Positions 35,559 through 45,458 of a DNA stretch of 64,000 nucleotides are shown here, in pieces. The notes beneath the pieces are model-generated. The model saw only the letters and a program-made list of their open reading frames with translations. It did not search any database and was not told the origin of the DNA. Every line of letters begins with the position of its first letter. The stretch's first letter is position 1. The position numbers and the translations under genes were made by a program. Where the stretch lies: the NCBI RefSeq assembly GCF_013608025.1, contig NZ_VDLV01000007.1, forward strand, positions 44,353-108,352. Direction: 5' to 3'. Origin of the DNA: Pseudomonas brassicacearum subsp. neoaurantiaca (lineage in GTDB: Bacteria; Pseudomonadota; Gammaproteobacteria; Pseudomonadales; Pseudomonadaceae).

Positions 35559-36953
35559 ATGAGTGGTACGCAAACTTTCGATAATCTGGAGCAAGGGCTC
35601 AAGCCCCGTCATGTGACGATGCTCTCCATCGCCGGTGTGATTGGCGCAGGACTGTTCGTCGGTTCCGGCCATGCGATTGCAGCGGCCGGTCCAGCCGTGT
35701 TGTTGGCCTACGCTGCTGCGGGTGCGTTGGTGGTGCTGGTGATGCGCATGCTGGGCGAGATGGCGGTGGCGTCGCCGGACACCGGCTCCTTTTCTACCTA
35801 TGCGGACCGGGCGATCGGTCGTTGGGCAGGCTTCACCATCGGTTGGCTCTACTGGTGGTTCTGGGTCCTGGTCATTCCGTTGGAGGCCAACGCTGCCGCA
35901 ACGATCCTGCATGCCTGGTTCCCGAACGTGGCCATATGGGCTTTCACGCTGGTCATTACGTTGCTGCTGACCGTCACGAACCTGTTCAGCGTGAAGAACT
36001 ATGGCGAATTCGAATTCTGGTTCGCCCTGGTCAAAGTGGTAGCGATCATTGGTTTCGTCGGTCTTGGCTTGCTGGCGATATTCGGTTTACTGCCCACTAG
36101 CCAAGTCAGTGGTGTTTCGCACCTGTTCGATACCCAAGGTTTCATGCCAAACGGCATGGGCGCGGTACTGGGCGCGATTCTTACCACGATGTTTTCATTC
36201 ATGGGCACCGAGATCGTGACCATTGCCGCTGCCGAATCGAAGAACCCTGGCCAGCAGATTTCCAAGGCAACCAACTCGGTGATCTGGCGGATTGGCTTGT
36301 TCTATCTCGTGTCCATCTTCATCGTCGTGGCCTTGGTGCCGTGGAACGACCCGCTCCTGGCCAGTATCGGCTCGTATCAGACGGTGCTTGAACGCATGGG
36401 TATCCCCGATGCCAAGCTGATCGTTGATATCGTCGTCCTGGTTGCGGTAACGAGTTGTCTGAACTCGGCACTGTATACGGCGTCGCGGATGATGTTCTCG
36501 TTGGGCAAGCGTGGTGATGCGCCAGCTGTTTCCCAGCGCACCAACAAAAGCGGTACGCCTTATTGGGCCGTGATGCTGTCGACCGGTGCGGCCTTCCTGG
36601 CGGTGTTTGCCAACTATGTAGCTCCGGCCGCGGTGTTCGAATTCCTGCTTGCCAGCTCGGGCGCCATTGCTCTGCTGGTTTACTTGGTCATCGCGGTTTC
36701 ACAGCTGCGCATGCGCAAGCAACGAATGGCTCGCGGTGAAAAAGTTGCCTTCAGCATGTGGCTGTTTCCAGGCCTGACCTACGCAGTGATCGTCTTTATC
36801 GTCGGGGCCTTGACCATCATGCTGTTCCAGGAAGCCCATCGTGTAGAGATCCTGGCGACAGGACTGCTAAGCGTATTGGTGGTGCTGTTCGGCGTGTTGA
36901 TGCAGCGTCGCCGGATCGCAAAATCGGGAAGGTTGGCGCAGACGATCGGGTGA
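35559..36953 (+). CDS. APC-family amino acid permease (GABA permease-like)
   Basis: A 464-residue transporter with twelve predicted membrane segments. The family signature is SIAGVIGAGLFVGSGHAIAAAGP at residues 23-45 and GEMAVASPDTGSFSTYADRAIGRWAGF near 67-93. The overall pattern (GTEIVTIAAAESKNPGQQI, then a conserved NSALYTASRMMFSLGKRGDAP) fits the AAT subfamily that includes GabP and AroP. It would import an amino acid by proton symport; GABA is the best guess but not proven. It stands alone after the gyrB terminator. Confidence 0.85.
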   Translation: MSGTQTFDNLEQGLKPRHVTMLSIAGVIGAGLFVGSGHAIAAAGPAVLLAYAAAGALVVLVMRMLGEMAVASPDTGSFSTYADRAIGRWAGFTIGWLYWWFWVLVIPLEANAAATILHAWFPNVAIWAFTLVITLLLTVTNLFSVKNYGEFEFWFALVKVVAIIGFVGLGLLAIFGLLPTSQVSGVSHLFDTQGFMPNGMGAVLGAILTTMFSFMGTEIVTIAAAESKNPGQQISKATNSVIWRIGLFYLVSIFIVVALVPWNDPLLASIGSYQTVLERMGIPDAKLIVDIVVLVAVTSCLNSALYTASRMMFSLGKRGDAPAVSQRTNKSGTPYWAVMLSTGAAFLAVFANYVAPAAVFEFLLASSGAIALLVYLVIAVSQLRMRKQRMARGEKVAFSMWLFPGLTYAVIVFIVGALTIMLFQEAHRVEILATGLLSVLVVLFGVLMQRRRIAKSGRLAQTIG

Positions 36954-36961
36954 TATCCACT

Positions 36962-37048
36962 GTGGCGAGGGAGCTTGCTCCCGCTGGGCTGCGTAGCGGC
37001 CCCTTTTGTGAGTGCTTCGCACTCAAGCGGGAGCAAGCTCCCTCGCCA
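36962..37048. repeat. REPIN: pair of inverted REP sequences
   Basis: TGGCGAGGGAGCTTGCTCCC (from 36962) and its inverse ending at 37048 form a doublet in the gap between two convergent genes. The same REP type occurs singly at 63005 and 63859. Confidence 0.9.
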
Positions 37049-37052
37049 ATCT

Positions 37053-37787
37053 TTAACTCGCCACCGACGTCTCACTCCCCGCCGCCACACTCTCCAATCG
37101 ATACCCATAGCCATAGATCGTCAGCAACTGCCAACCCCGATCCGCCGTCAGCCCGAGCTTGTTGCGCAGGCGATAGATATGGGTGTCGAGCGGACGAGAC
37201 GAGGTCATTTCCTCGTGGGTCCAGAAGCGCTCATAAAAATACTCACGTGACAGCGGCCGGCCCAGGTTGGCGAACAGGCAGCGGGCCAGGCGGTACTCCC
37301 GCTCGGTCAGGCTGATGGGAATGCCGGCACGGGTGACGGTCAGTTCCGCATCGTCGAATTCCAAGTCATTGAAGACCAGCACCTCGCTGGCCGGAGTGCG
37401 TTGCAAGTTGTGGCGGCGTAGCACTGCGGTGACCCGGGCCTTGAGTTCGTTGGGGCGGAACGGTTTGCTGACGTAGTCGTCCGCACCGGCGTTGAGGGCC
37501 TGGACGATATCATGCTCACCGTCGCGGCTGGTGAGCATGATGGCGGCCGGCGGCGAGTCCATGTGCTCGCGCGTCCAGCGCAGCAAGGAAAGGCCGCTGA
37601 TATCAGGCAATTGCCAATCGAGGATCAACAAGTCGAAGGTTTCCCGCCGCAATTGCCGTAACAGGTCTTCGCCTCGTTCAAAGCTATGCAGGGTCCAGGC
37701 TTGCTCGTTCCTGCTAGGGATTTGTTGCAGTGTCTGTTCTACCCGGCGCAGTTCGGCCGGTTCATCGTCCAGTATGGCGACACGCAT
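37053..37787 (-). CDS. OmpR-type response regulator
   Basis: A 244-residue two-component regulator. The receiver domain (1-120) begins MRVAILDDEP, has phospho-acceptor D57 in LLILDWQLPD, switch residues in IMLTSRD near 85, and K in DDYVSKPF near 106. A C-terminal winged helix (about 145-230) ends in RLRNKLGLTADRGWQLLTIYGYGYRL. AAGGA lies ten bases before the chosen ATG at 37787; the frame is open further upstream without support. It is divergent from the sensor kinase gene, an unusual arrangement for a cognate pair. Target genes are unknown. Confidence 0.85.
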   Translation of the reverse strand: MRVAILDDEPAELRRVEQTLQQIPSRNEQAWTLHSFERGEDLLRQLRRETFDLLILDWQLPDISGLSLLRWTREHMDSPPAAIMLTSRDGEHDIVQALNAGADDYVSKPFRPNELKARVTAVLRRHNLQRTPASEVLVFNDLEFDDAELTVTRAGIPISLTEREYRLARCLFANLGRPLSREYFYERFWTHEEMTSSRPLDTHIYRLRNKLGLTADRGWQLLTIYGYGYRLESVAAGSETSVAS

Positions 37788-38026
37788 GGAATGCGATTCC
37801 TTGATCTCGAAAGTAACGGACATCTTCAGGTGGCAATGAGCGTCTGCCAGAGACTGATTCGTTGTCATTGACCCGTCGCTGGCTGCGACAATACCGGCTC
37901 GCGGCACAGAGGGAAAGGCAGCAGCGCGCCACCCATCGCGTCCGTTATAGTCGTGTGCTTTCAACAGGTCGGCGTGATGGCGGCCCGTGAAGATATCCAC
38001 AGTCCTTGAGTTCGGCCAGGAGGCCT

Positions 38027-39544
38027 ATGAGTAACCAGCGTCGCCGTGAGAGTCGTGAGCCCACCCAGGTCCAGCGGTTGTTCCGCCAGTTGGTGCGGGA
38101 GTGGTTGTGGATAAGTCTGCTGCTGTTGCCGTTGACGGCCTTGCTGTCATTGAGCAGTCAATCAACGGGCAATCAATCAGGCGCTGCGTTGTTGTCGGTG
38201 TGCCTGGTGGGTGGGGTGTTGGGTTTGTTGCTGTTGCGTCCGCGCCTGGCCCTGTGGACAACAGTGGGCGGCATGAGCCTGGCCCTGCTGATGAGCGCTG
38301 TGCTGGGCGCGCAGGGTTGGTGGTGGTCGCCCATGGCCAGTGTGCTGGGCATCATGTTCGGCTACTTGATTTGGAATTGGCGACGCTTAAGCGTGGTGTT
38401 GGCCTATTTCGGCTGGGAGCTGGCACGCCTGGATGCGGAGCCCAAGGTCTTCCCGGAACGTCGTCGTACTTCGTACACCGGCAGCGATCGTTTGCAGGGG
38501 CAGATCATGGCCCTGGAACAAGCCATGAGCCGAACCCGCGACACCCGGCGCTTCATCGCCGACGGCCTGGAATACCTGCCCGTGGCGACCATGATCAGCG
38601 ATCCTCAAGGCAAGTTGCTGCTCGGTAATCGCAAGGCGCGTGAGCTGTTCGGCCATGGTCTGGCGGGCGGCGATGTGCTCGAACATCTCGCGCAATTGGG
38701 TTATCCCGGGCTGGAGCATCGGGCGTATCACCGGTTATCCACACTGCCCTTGGTAGAGTTTCGCGACATTCGCGAGCGAAGCTTGCGCCTGGAACGGGCG
38801 GCGCTGTTCCCGGTTGATGGCGATGCGCCGATTGGCTGGCTGTTGAGCCTCACCGACCTGAGCGCCGAACGTGAGGCGGAAGAACAGCGTAGCGTCATGC
38901 TGCGTTTCCTCTCCCATGATCTGCGCGCGCCTCATTCGGCGATCCTCGCGCTGCTCGATGTGCAGCGGCACCAGGCGGGCGGCGATCATCCGCTGTTCGA
39001 CCAGATCGAGCGCCAGGTACGTCGAGCCCTGGACCTGACCGAGGGGTTCGTGCAATTGGCCAAGGCGGAATCCGAGGCGTATCAGTTCCAACCCACGCTG
39101 TTCGCGATGCTGGTGCTGGATGTGCTCGACCAAGCGCTACCCATCGCCCAGGCAAAGCGCATCCAGTTGGTTCATGAACTGGAAGATGAAGAGGCGATGG
39201 TGAGGGCGGATCAATCGTTGCTGACCCGTGCGCTGTTCAATCTGCTGGAAAATGCCATCAAATACAGCCCGCCCAACGCCTGCATTTCCCTGCAGGTGCA
39301 TTGCGCATCGGGCTGGTTGATCTGCAATGTCGCCGACCAGGGCAAAGGCATCAGCGCCGAAGAACTGCCGGACCTGTTCAGCCAGTACCGACGATTTTCG
39401 TCGGCCCAAGGGGTTGATGGAATTGGCCTGGGTTTATCGATGGTCAAGGCCGTGGTTGACCACCACGAGGGGAAGATCGAGTGCTACAGCGTGGTGGGCA
39501 AGGGCACGACGTTCAGCCTGCGCTTCCCGTTGCTGGAAAATTAA
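38027..39544 (+). CDS. Membrane sensor histidine kinase
   Basis: A 505-residue sensor kinase. The N-terminal part has about four hydrophobic segments (within residues 25-130). A PAS-like region follows (GLEYLPVATMISDPQGKLLLGNRKAREL). The HisKA phospho-acceptor is in LRFLSHDLRAPHSAILALL near 295. The ATPase has N-box LFNLLENAIKYSP, G1 DQGKGI and G2 GIGLGLSMVKAVV. ATG 38027 has AGGAGG three to four bases upstream. It probably signals to the divergent OmpR-type regulator 240 bases away. It is the last backbone gene before the island. Confidence 0.88.
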   Translation: MSNQRRRESREPTQVQRLFRQLVREWLWISLLLLPLTALLSLSSQSTGNQSGAALLSVCLVGGVLGLLLLRPRLALWTTVGGMSLALLMSAVLGAQGWWWSPMASVLGIMFGYLIWNWRRLSVVLAYFGWELARLDAEPKVFPERRRTSYTGSDRLQGQIMALEQAMSRTRDTRRFIADGLEYLPVATMISDPQGKLLLGNRKARELFGHGLAGGDVLEHLAQLGYPGLEHRAYHRLSTLPLVEFRDIRERSLRLERAALFPVDGDAPIGWLLSLTDLSAEREAEEQRSVMLRFLSHDLRAPHSAILALLDVQRHQAGGDHPLFDQIERQVRRALDLTEGFVQLAKAESEAYQFQPTLFAMLVLDVLDQALPIAQAKRIQLVHELEDEEAMVRADQSLLTRALFNLLENAIKYSPPNACISLQVHCASGWLICNVADQGKGISAEELPDLFSQYRRFSSAQGVDGIGLGLSMVKAVVDHHEGKIECYSVVGKGTTFSLRFPLLEN

Positions 39545-39689
39545 AAGAAATCTGCCAGGCGGATCTGTTTCTGGCGAAGCCCAACCGCGACATGAGCGTC
39601 TCAGCACGCTGATTCGGATTACCTATACAGTTACGTGCCTTTCAGTTGGGCTTGCTTAACATGTTTATGCTCGAGGTTCGTACTATAGA

Positions 39690-42600
39690 TCAACACTCGG
39701 CCGGTCCAGAGTAGGCGGGGCGCCGTTGCACAAGTGTCGGCCACGAATCTAGCGTCGTCCAATCGATGCCTTTTTCTAGTTCAAATCGGCAGACAGACCC
39801 GAGAATCAATAACTGCGTCTGAATGGCCTGCTCAGCGGCGGCGCTATACCCCCACGGGACCGCGTCCAAGTCCTGGAGGAGAGACGCTAATATCTTCTGG
39901 TCAAGACGGTCACTAAATCGAGCGACCAAAAAATGTTTCGCGCGGCGAAATCGAACTCCGGTGCCGACCAGTTCCTCAGCCAGGGACGATGCGCCACGGC
40001 CCACCACAGCAATTTCGGGGGCATGCCGCACGATCATCCCCGGCATTCCCGATAGCATTGACAAGCCCCTCGTCACGACGTGCCGGAGTTCATCCGCCAG
40101 GTCCGAGCGTTTGAACAGGCAGGCTGCGATCAGGTCATCGCCGATATTGAAGGCGTCTCTCCCGGCGAGTTCCGAAAGCGTTTTGCTCGGCCACTTCGCC
40201 GCCAGGAAAAGGCTGGCCTGCCGGAGCGACTCATAGCGTTCGTACCACAGCTCATCGTCCTCGGTTTCCACATTCAGCCAGCGCGCATACCCGTCAATCA
40301 AGCCCCGGCAATAATTGAACCCCCTGCGCTGACAACGTAAGAGCAGACCACGAACGATTCGGCTGCGTGCTATAGCGGCGATCGTCGACGACATTGGTAG
40401 GGCGTGCAAGGCGACGTACTGCGACGCGTCTTCAAGCACCGCACGATGTCCTATTAGGGTGCTGAGTATTGCCTTCCATTCCAACCCGTCGAAATGTTCT
40501 GAGAAGATGTCGACGGCTTCGTTGGCGACATACGAGAAATCATAAGAGGCGTCGAATAGCAAACGCGTGGCGACCACAAAGTGCCAGAGACGCTCGTAGT
40601 CCCAAGGATCTGATCCTTGCGCATTGAGACGAATGAACAGCGTCCAGGTACCTAGCACCCGCTCGCGCCGGATCGTCAGTGCTGGGAACATCCAGGCGCG
40701 GAATCGATCGAGGAATATCTCAAACGCCAGGATCCGCGCGATTTCGCTGTCGGGACAATCAGGCGGCTCCGTCCACTCTACCGTGATCTGCCGCGGCGTG
40801 AACACGTAGCTCGCCTTGTGCGTTCCCATCGGTATCTGGATCTCGAGCAACTCTCGCTCAAAACGCAGAACTTTCGTCGAGCGACTACTAAACGTTGAGC
40901 AGAAGCGTTCGAGCGCTTGTACACGTAGTGGAAGCCCCTGCGTATCAAGCCGTAGTCCCGCCAGGGAGAATTGGTGGAGGAGATTGTGTAGAACGTGCGG
41001 ATTCTCGTACCTCTGCAGTGTCTCGCGGGAATCCATGATGGTGTCAAACTCGAACTGCCAGTTACGGTCCTGTATTTCGAATGACTTGGGGATCGCTTCA
41101 TCAGTCCACTGACGCAGCCAAATTTGAAAGCGCTGAAGCACTGCGACATCGCGCTCAGGCAGCGATTCGATGCTCAGGAACTCAATCCACCGTAGCATCA
41201 CTATGAGGTAGCGGCGGTAGCTGCTAGGGTCGCCCTCCTCCACCGTGCGTCCTAGCAGTCCTTTCAATGAGGCGTCATAAGTTTCAACTAGCGATCCCCT
41301 GATCTGCTCGGCGACGTTTTCGAGACCAGACTCGTACAGCGCCCCCCGAAGCATCAAATAGGAATCGTTGAGTTGCTGAGGAAGGTGCTCCGATGCGTCG
41401 CCCCCGGACACAATCCCCCTAAACAACGCTACTGACTGCCGGAACGCATCCACCGGCTCAAGGATTGTGGGATTGGCGAGAGCCTGTCGCAGAAGCAGGA
41501 TCCCACTTGCAATTGGCAATTCCAATGAACGGATGGATACCATCGCATCGACAAACAAACCGTCTTCACTATCGAGCGCCAACGCGTTGAGGTAGGAGAT
41601 GGCTTCATTCGGCACATAAACCGGGAGTCGCGCACATTCTGTCTTGACGAAGGCTACGCTTTCAAGAATCAATACGGCGTTGTCGCGCCGAAACACCGTC
41701 AGTTGTACGACGGCCGAATCGAGCAGACGGCGCAAAGTTTGCGGCGGCGCCCAGGACGCCGCGGCCTCACAGTCAAGCAGTGCCATGACGATTCGAAGGT
41801 CACCACTGGAGACCAATGTGCGTGTTGCGGGCGATAGCGCGAACAGTGTAGGCAGTTTGCGCTGTGGCGCATCCTCTGACACCCGGACAGCACGTTCGTA
41901 GTCTCTGGCAAACTCAGTGGATGCGCAGCATTCGCCGGCATACCCCAGGTGCTTTGATCGCCAGATTGCCCCGAGCAGAGAGGGAGATTCCACCACTGCG
42001 TCGGCGCGTTGCATCCATCTGGCTTGCATTGGCTGCTCGCTACGTGCGAGCAGCTGTTCCCTGACTTCTTGCGCGACCGGCAGATGACGTAACTGAGAAA
42101 GGACTTCGACGCAGTCTCGCGTCAGCTCGCCGCCAGGAAACAGCACCTCATCGGTGAAGACGCACGCGCAGCCGTCGGGCAACACCAACTCTCGGCAACG
42201 CTCACTTTGAATTGATCTCAGCATCGTCGAGTCACCGAGAATGCAGGTACCGCGGTCAAGAACAACGCAATCTGCTTCGGCTCGCATACGTCGAGTGTCC
42301 ATCCTGACGCAGGTAATTTTTTGCTGCCGGAACATGATACCCGCGTGTTCCTCCGCATTGCCTTCGTCCACGACCACCACCGCCACGTCGGCCTGCTCCC
42401 GCGTGTTGAACGCGAGATACCGGCGCCAGGCGCTCATGAGATCCGGCGCGACTAATGCGCGGCCCGAGGATTGTGCCCCCAGTATCAACAAGCTCGCGTC
42501 TGCGACGTCGTAGCGCCCGGTCAATGTTTCTCGGCATGCGTCAGTCAACACATCACGGTCGCGAAAGGCATCATCGGGATGCGCCGGCCGCGCCTGCAAC

Positions 42601-43439
42601 AGATGTAACCGTTGTACCGTCGTCTCGCGCAGATGGCGTCCGCGCCAGAGCCTGAGGTCTGAGCAAGCCGGGCGTAATGCTAGAGTTGTCGCCCGCGAGC
42701 CAGTATTTTGAGCGCTGGCGAAGCCGAAGCCGATCGTATGTGCAACGTTCATTAACTGTGAGTTTCTCGGCATGACGGTGGTCACGGACACGAAGCCAAG
42801 TGTTGTCTCAAGGCCCCATTCGCAATCGATCACCGTGAAGCCAAATACCTGCATCAGTTCGTTACACACGGCCTCCATGTGATCAAGAACTGCCGTGTCC
42901 AAATACGGCGAATGATCGTGACCGACATCGCCGCAGACATCGATCTTCAGCAGCGGCTGCACAAAGCATGGGATTGCCCCGTCATGGTCGTAACGCCCAG
43001 AAAGTGCGAGCTGGCGTCGTGCATGCTCGGTCGATTCACTCATGGCCACAGCGGCAATGCACCGTATCAGTGCTTGCGGCTCGGGACATATCAGGCTTTC
43101 GTAGCCGCCGGCATTGACTTGATCCGCCAGGTCCTCATTACCCGCACTACGCACGATCCACGGCGCGGGACCACAAACGTCCATCACGCTTCGCGTCATC
43201 TGCGGAAAAGCTTTTTCTAAAGCGGTTGCGTAGATCGATACCGCATCATCTGTTTGTCCCTGGTTTCCCGCCCCTGCGTTTGGCAATGGGGCGATCGGAA
43301 AGATAGGTAGGACAAGACTACCCAGTGATTCGATCTTCCGAATGTGCAGAAGCCGATCCAGCTTGGGTCCGTAGAGCCGTTCTTCGTCTGTAGTCATGGT
43401 TTTAGCACGCAAAATTCGATGAATAGGGTGGCGCAGCAT
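39690..43439 (-). CDS. Large dikinase-like protein (PEP synthase/PPDK-type ATP-binding and phosphohistidine domains) with unknown C-terminus
   Basis: A 1249-residue protein I do not recognise as a known family over its full length. Residues 85-285 resemble the ATP-binding domain of PEP synthase/pyruvate phosphate dikinase: WIVRSAGNEDLADQVNAGGYES near 94 and the domain-ending LHLLQARPAHP at 278-288. Residues 315-401 resemble the swivelling phosphohistidine domain, with VVVVDEGNAEEHAGIMFRQQ, candidate H365, and a closing VLDRGTCIL. The remaining 850 residues are helix-rich with no motif I can name. Rifampin phosphotransferase shows that such ATP/His domains can phosphorylate small molecules. 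It is the last gene of the leftward island arm. M15 is an alternative start. Confidence 0.55.
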   Translation of the reverse strand: MLRHPIHRILRAKTMTTDEERLYGPKLDRLLHIRKIESLGSLVLPIFPIAPLPNAGAGNQGQTDDAVSIYATALEKAFPQMTRSVMDVCGPAPWIVRSAGNEDLADQVNAGGYESLICPEPQALIRCIAAVAMSESTEHARRQLALSGRYDHDGAIPCFVQPLLKIDVCGDVGHDHSPYLDTAVLDHMEAVCNELMQVFGFTVIDCEWGLETTLGFVSVTTVMPRNSQLMNVAHTIGFGFASAQNTGSRATTLALRPACSDLRLWRGRHLRETTVQRLHLLQARPAHPDDAFRDRDVLTDACRETLTGRYDVADASLLILGAQSSGRALVAPDLMSAWRRYLAFNTREQADVAVVVVDEGNAEEHAGIMFRQQKITCVRMDTRRMRAEADCVVLDRGTCILGDSTMLRSIQSERCRELVLPDGCACVFTDEVLFPGGELTRDCVEVLSQLRHLPVAQEVREQLLARSEQPMQARWMQRADAVVESPSLLGAIWRSKHLGYAGECCASTEFARDYERAVRVSEDAPQRKLPTLFALSPATRTLVSSGDLRIVMALLDCEAAASWAPPQTLRRLLDSAVVQLTVFRRDNAVLILESVAFVKTECARLPVYVPNEAISYLNALALDSEDGLFVDAMVSIRSLELPIASGILLLRQALANPTILEPVDAFRQSVALFRGIVSGGDASEHLPQQLNDSYLMLRGALYESGLENVAEQIRGSLVETYDASLKGLLGRTVEEGDPSSYRRYLIVMLRWIEFLSIESLPERDVAVLQRFQIWLRQWTDEAIPKSFEIQDRNWQFEFDTIMDSRETLQRYENPHVLHNLLHQFSLAGLRLDTQGLPLRVQALERFCSTFSSRSTKVLRFERELLEIQIPMGTHKASYVFTPRQITVEWTEPPDCPDSEIARILAFEIFLDRFRAWMFPALTIRRERVLGTWTLFIRLNAQGSDPWDYERLWHFVVATRLLFDASYDFSYVANEAVDIFSEHFDGLEWKAILSTLIGHRAVLEDASQYVALHALPMSSTIAAIARSRIVRGLLLRCQRRGFNYCRGLIDGYARWLNVETEDDELWYERYESLRQASLFLAAKWPSKTLSELAGRDAFNIGDDLIAACLFKRSDLADELRHVVTRGLSMLSGMPGMIVRHAPEIAVVGRGASSLAEELVGTGVRFRRAKHFLVARFSDRLDQKILASLLQDLDAVPWGYSAAAEQAIQTQLLILGSVCRFELEKGIDWTTLDSWPTLVQRRPAYSGPAEC

Positions 43440-43515
43440 GGATGGGCCAGCAACTGGGATATCTCAGCATCACGGCACTTTCGGCGCAGGTGCGTCTTCA
43501 TTGGGCCGAGCACTT

Positions 43516-45348
43516 TCATTTTGGCTCGCCCAGGAATCCACCGCTCTGGTGAGCCCATAACCTCGCGTAAAGACCACCTCGCGCAAGCAACGTCATATGA
43601 TCACCCTGTTCGATAACACGTCCCTCATCAAGCACGATCAAACGGTCCATTGACGCGATGGTGGACAGTCGGTGTGCGATCGCGATCACGGTCTTGCCTT
43701 CCATTAGCTGAAAAAGACTTTTCTGGATGACAGCTTCGACTTCGGAATCAAGTGCACTGGTCGCCTCGTCGAGCAGGAGGATCGGTGCGTCCTTCAGCAT
43801 CACGCGCGCAATGGCGATACGCTGACGTTGTCCACCCGAGAGTTTGACGCCGCGCTCGCCTACATGCACCTCGTAACCGCAGCGTTTGCTCGCATCGCCG
43901 AGATTTTGGATAAAGGTATGTGCCTCTGCGCGCCGGGCAGCCACCTCAATCTGCGCGGGTGTCGCGTCGGGTCTACCGTAGGAAATGTTGTCGGCTACCG
44001 ACCGATGCAGAAGCGAGATGTCTTGCGTGACCATGCCGATTTGGCTGCGCAACGAATCCTGCGTAGCGTTTGCGATGTTCTGCCCGTCGATCAGAATGCG
44101 ACCGCTTTCTAGATCGTGGAAGCGCAACAGCAAGTTCAATAGCGTCGACTTGCCAGCCCCTGATCGGCCAACCAGGCCAATCTTTTCACCGGGCCTGACT
44201 GTGAGGTTCAGATCGTCGATCACGCGTCGACCGTTTTCGGCGTAGCGGAAGTTCACCCCTTCGAAGCATACCTCGCCACGGGTTGCTGCAAGCGTGACGG
44301 CGCCAGGTATATCGAGAACGGCAGGTGGGATTGATAGCATCTTCATGCCGTCCTGTACTGTGCCGACGTTCTCGAATAGGCTGGTCATCTCCCACATGAG
44401 CCATTGCGACATACCCTGCAGGCGCAACGCCATAGCGGTGCCAGCGGCGACGGCGCCCACTCCCACGGCACCTTCTGACCATAGCCACAATGCGGCTCCT
44501 GCCGTGCCAATCGTGAGTCCGATGCTTAGGAGATGGTTGACAATTTCAAAGGCGCTCACCAGCCGCATCTCACCATAGCCAGTGCGCATGAATTCGAGCA
44601 TTGCCTCGCGCGCGAATCCTGCCTCGCGCTGCGTGTGAGAGAACAGTTTGACAGTGGCGATGTTGGCATAAGCGTCGGTCACGCGTCCCGTCAACAGCGC
44701 ACGCGCATCAGCCTGCTCCTTACCAAACCTGCCAAGACGAGGCACGAAATAGCCCAACGCGGCACCGTAGAGGACGAGCCAGATCAAGAAGGGCCATACT
44801 AGTTGCGCATCGAGCACGCCAATCAGAATGATCACGGTCGCCACGTATACACTCATAGCGACCATGACGTCGGCCAACACGAAAATGGTTTCGCGGACTG
44901 CAAGTGAGGTTTGCATCACTTTGGCGGTGATACGACCTGCGAATTCACCCTGATAGAAGGCCATGCTCTGCCCCAGCATCAACCTGTGGAAGTTCCACCG
45001 CAGGCGCATGGGCAGGTTCACCGTTAGGGTCTGATGCTTAACGAACGTCTGCAGCGCCACTACTGCAATGCTCACCACCATTACGGCGACCAGCCATAGT
45101 AAGGTCTCGCCGCGCTCAGCCCACAGCCGCGACGGCACTTGCACGCTGAGCCAGTCGACTATGCGTCCGAGCATGGCAATCAGCAGCGCATCCAACGCCG
45201 ACATAATCATCGTGAGTGCCGCCATAGCGGTGATCTTGCCGCGTACGCCCTGCGTACAAGCCCAAATAAAGGCGAAGAACCCCTGGGGTGGCAGGAATGG
45301 TTTTGTGGTAGGGAACGGGTAGAGTAATTTTTCAAAGAAGCCGAGCAA
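43516..45348 (-). CDS. ABC transporter, fused membrane and ATPase half-transporter (probable exporter)
   Basis: A 610-residue type I ABC exporter half-molecule. Six membrane segments lie within residues 25-310. The nucleotide-binding domain has Walker A GRSGAGKST (394-402), the Q-loop in IGMVTQDISLLHRS, the signature KLSGGQRQRIAIARVML, Walker B PILLLDEATSALDSE and the switch His in AIAHRLSTIA. It would function as a homodimer. TTG at 45348 has GAGG upstream. Its position inside the aminocyclitol cluster suggests product export and self-protection; the substrate is inferred from context. Confidence 0.85.
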   Translation of the reverse strand: MLGFFEKLLYPFPTTKPFLPPQGFFAFIWACTQGVRGKITAMAALTMIMSALDALLIAMLGRIVDWLSVQVPSRLWAERGETLLWLVAVMVVSIAVVALQTFVKHQTLTVNLPMRLRWNFHRLMLGQSMAFYQGEFAGRITAKVMQTSLAVRETIFVLADVMVAMSVYVATVIILIGVLDAQLVWPFLIWLVLYGAALGYFVPRLGRFGKEQADARALLTGRVTDAYANIATVKLFSHTQREAGFAREAMLEFMRTGYGEMRLVSAFEIVNHLLSIGLTIGTAGAALWLWSEGAVGVGAVAAGTAMALRLQGMSQWLMWEMTSLFENVGTVQDGMKMLSIPPAVLDIPGAVTLAATRGEVCFEGVNFRYAENGRRVIDDLNLTVRPGEKIGLVGRSGAGKSTLLNLLLRFHDLESGRILIDGQNIANATQDSLRSQIGMVTQDISLLHRSVADNISYGRPDATPAQIEVAARRAEAHTFIQNLGDASKRCGYEVHVGERGVKLSGGQRQRIAIARVMLKDAPILLLDEATSALDSEVEAVIQKSLFQLMEGKTVIAIAHRLSTIASMDRLIVLDEGRVIEQGDHMTLLARGGLYARLWAHQSGGFLGEPK

Positions 45349-45458
45349 AATATAGCCTCACTGACAGTCTGAGACTGATGACACACGCCCTACTGGACAG
45401 GGCGCAGTGTTTTGTCATACCGAAGACAATGCGATAAAAGCGCCGGGCGCATATCCGC

